Origin: Phycisphaerae bacterium
GTDB taxonomy: Bacteria > Planctomycetota > Phycisphaerae > Phycisphaerales > Phycisphaeraceae
Direction of reading: 5' to 3'
DNA length: 64,000 bases
NCBI GenBank assembly: GCA_030425705.1
Contig: JAUHZU010000007.1
Span: forward strand, 1 to 64,000
Shown here piece by piece: positions 62,991-64,000 of the stretch (positions are counted from its first letter, which is position 1; every line of letters begins with the position of its first letter). Under the pieces are notes generated by a model, which worked only from the letters and a program-made list of their open reading frames with translations, searched no databases and was not told the DNA's origin. The translations under genes were made by a program, and so were the position numbers.

Positions 62991-64000
62991 ATGGCCTACA
63001 CCGTCCTAGCCCGACGCTACCGCAGCCAGTCCTTCGGCGACGTCGTCGGGCAGGGACCGATCGCCGACACCCTGCGGAACGCCATCCGCTCCGGCCGCGT
63101 CGCCCACGCGTACCTGTTTACCGGCACTCGCGGCGTGGGCAAGACGTCCATGGCCCGGCTGTTCGCCCGCGCACTCAACGCGCCCGACACCGTCCCCGAC
63201 GCCCCGAAGCCCGAAGACGACGACTACGCCTACCCCGAGGCGGATGTCCAGCAGCGTATGGCCGAGGCGATCATGCGCGGCGACGACCTGAACGTCATCG
63301 AGATCGACGGCGCGAGCCACCGCGGCATCGACGACGCGCGGGACATCATCGCGAAGGCCGGGCTCAGCCCGACCGACAACGCGCGCTACAAGGTTTACCT
63401 CATTGACGAGGTCCACATGCTCACGAAGGAGGCGTTCAACGCGCTCCTGAAGATCATGGAGGAGCCGCCGTCGCACGTGAAGTTCATCCTCGCGACGACC
63501 GAGCCGCACAAGATCCCCGCGACGATCCACTCGCGCTGCCAGCGGTTCGACTTCAAGAACATCCCGGCTGCGCAGATCAAGCAGCACCTCGCGGGGGTCT
63601 TGGCCGGCGAGTCGATCGAGGCCGACGACGAGGTGCTGTACCAGGTCGCGGTGCTGGGCAACGGCTCGATGCGCGACGCGCTCTCGCTGCTGGACCGGCT
63701 GACCGCGTCCGAGGTTCGGCCGCTGAGCGTCAAGCTGCTGGAGGACATGCTCGGTCTCCCGCCGCGCGAGCGGGTCGTGTCGCTGGTCGACGCGATGGCG
63801 GACGGCGATATCCCCAAGACGCTCGCCGAGATCGACGGGCTGCTCGCCTCGGGGATCGGCCAGGAGCAGGTCATCGATGTGCTGGTCGAACGCCTGCGGC
63901 AGCTCATGCTGATCGCGGCGTGCGGCGCGGACTCGGAACTGGTCGAGCTGTCGCCCGAGTCGCGGGCCCGCGCGGCGGAGCAGGCCAAGCGGTTTGATGC
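62991..64000 (+). CDS. dnaX: DNA polymerase III subunit gamma/tau, 3' end cut by the window
   Basis: 336 codons seen. Begins MAYTVLARRYRSQSFGDVVG; Walker A GTRGVGKTSMARLFARALNA; Walker B YKVYLIDEVHMLTKEAFNAL; sensor 1 VKFILATTEPHKIPATIHSR followed by CQRFDF. This is the clamp-loader ATPase. The four-Cys zinc module normally found between Walker A and the IEIDGASHRG strand is absent and replaced by an acidic linker (PDAPKPEDDDYAYPEADVQQ). The C-terminal part lies beyond the window. Confidence 0.95.
   Translation, partial: MAYTVLARRYRSQSFGDVVGQGPIADTLRNAIRSGRVAHAYLFTGTRGVGKTSMARLFARALNAPDTVPDAPKPEDDDYAYPEADVQQRMAEAIMRGDDLNVIEIDGASHRGIDDARDIIAKAGLSPTDNARYKVYLIDEVHMLTKEAFNALLKIMEEPPSHVKFILATTEPHKIPATIHSRCQRFDFKNIPAAQIKQHLAGVLAGESIEADDEVLYQVAVLGNGSMRDALSLLDRLTASEVRPLSVKLLEDMLGLPPRERVVSLVDAMADGDIPKTLAEIDGLLASGIGQEQVIDVLVERLRQLMLIAACGADSELVELSPESRARAAEQAKRFD

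Noticed and set aside
1-64000. CRISPR array
   Set aside because: No evenly spaced direct repeats of suitable length with unique spacers were seen; the periodic repeats found are 6-7 bp units.

Overview
The window is high-GC bacterial DNA that fits a planctomycete of the class Phycisphaerae. The evidence is an ECF sigma factor directly followed by a Ser/Thr kinase with TPRs, several zinc-ribbon or signal-peptide proteins of the kind common in that group, and a dense set of diverged housekeeping genes. The assignment is inferred from gene style; no rRNA or species marker is present.

Layout. 0.1-6.1 kb: a three-gene RND efflux operon (adaptor, permease, TolC) on the minus strand. 6.1-13.3 kb: an old, decayed insertion scar (partial tRNA-Thr 3' end followed by a terminase-small-subunit scrap), then a PPC/lipocalin secreted protein, a Ser/Thr kinase with TPRs and its ECF sigma factor, ending in a relic of a tyrosine integrase fused to a tRNA-Thr 3' end. 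13.3-44.16 kb: an integrated element of about 30.8 kb bounded by a 53-bp direct repeat, whose right copy lies in the 3' half of tRNA-Thr(UGU). Its left end carries phage terminase-small-subunit genes and decayed phage polyvalent-protein fragments. Its right end carries three small HTH/excisionase-type genes, a replication-type HTH protein and the integrase. Between them are (a) a redox/detoxification cluster with an ECF sigma factor, read from a good sigma-54 promoter and facing a GAF-AAA-Fis sigma-54 activator; (b) an SRAP peptidase plus Y-family polymerase; (c) remnants of an EndA-like nuclease and a VWA protein around a segment flanked by inverted repeats that holds a TPR protein pair; and (d) a HAD gene followed by a SNF2-type helicase, a Type III-like Mod methyltransferase, a Res helicase-nuclease and a large unknown protein, which looks like an anti-phage operon. 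44.1-64 kb: chromosomal backbone with two tRNA-Thr genes, a SOUL protein, a HEAT-repeat protein, Pgi, Dus, a phosphoesterase, lipoproteins, YjbQ, a ROK kinase, GatA/GatC, a zinc-ribbon protein, QueF, SucD, a PIN-TRAM protein and the start of dnaX.

The most interesting observations are these. The attachment site lies inside the integrase gene. In the excised circle the integrase would run through the core into a 63-residue C-terminal tail that now sits alone 30.8 kb away; integration replaces that tail with antisense tRNA sequence. The att-terminase-small-subunit arrangement occurs twice, which suggests a family of satellite-like cargo islands stacked at one tRNA. The Mod gene has a sharply AT-richer central segment spanning its recognition region, as if that part had been exchanged. 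Heptanucleotide-period repeats occur in three places, one of them inserted in frame in dus and one abutting the start of dnaX.
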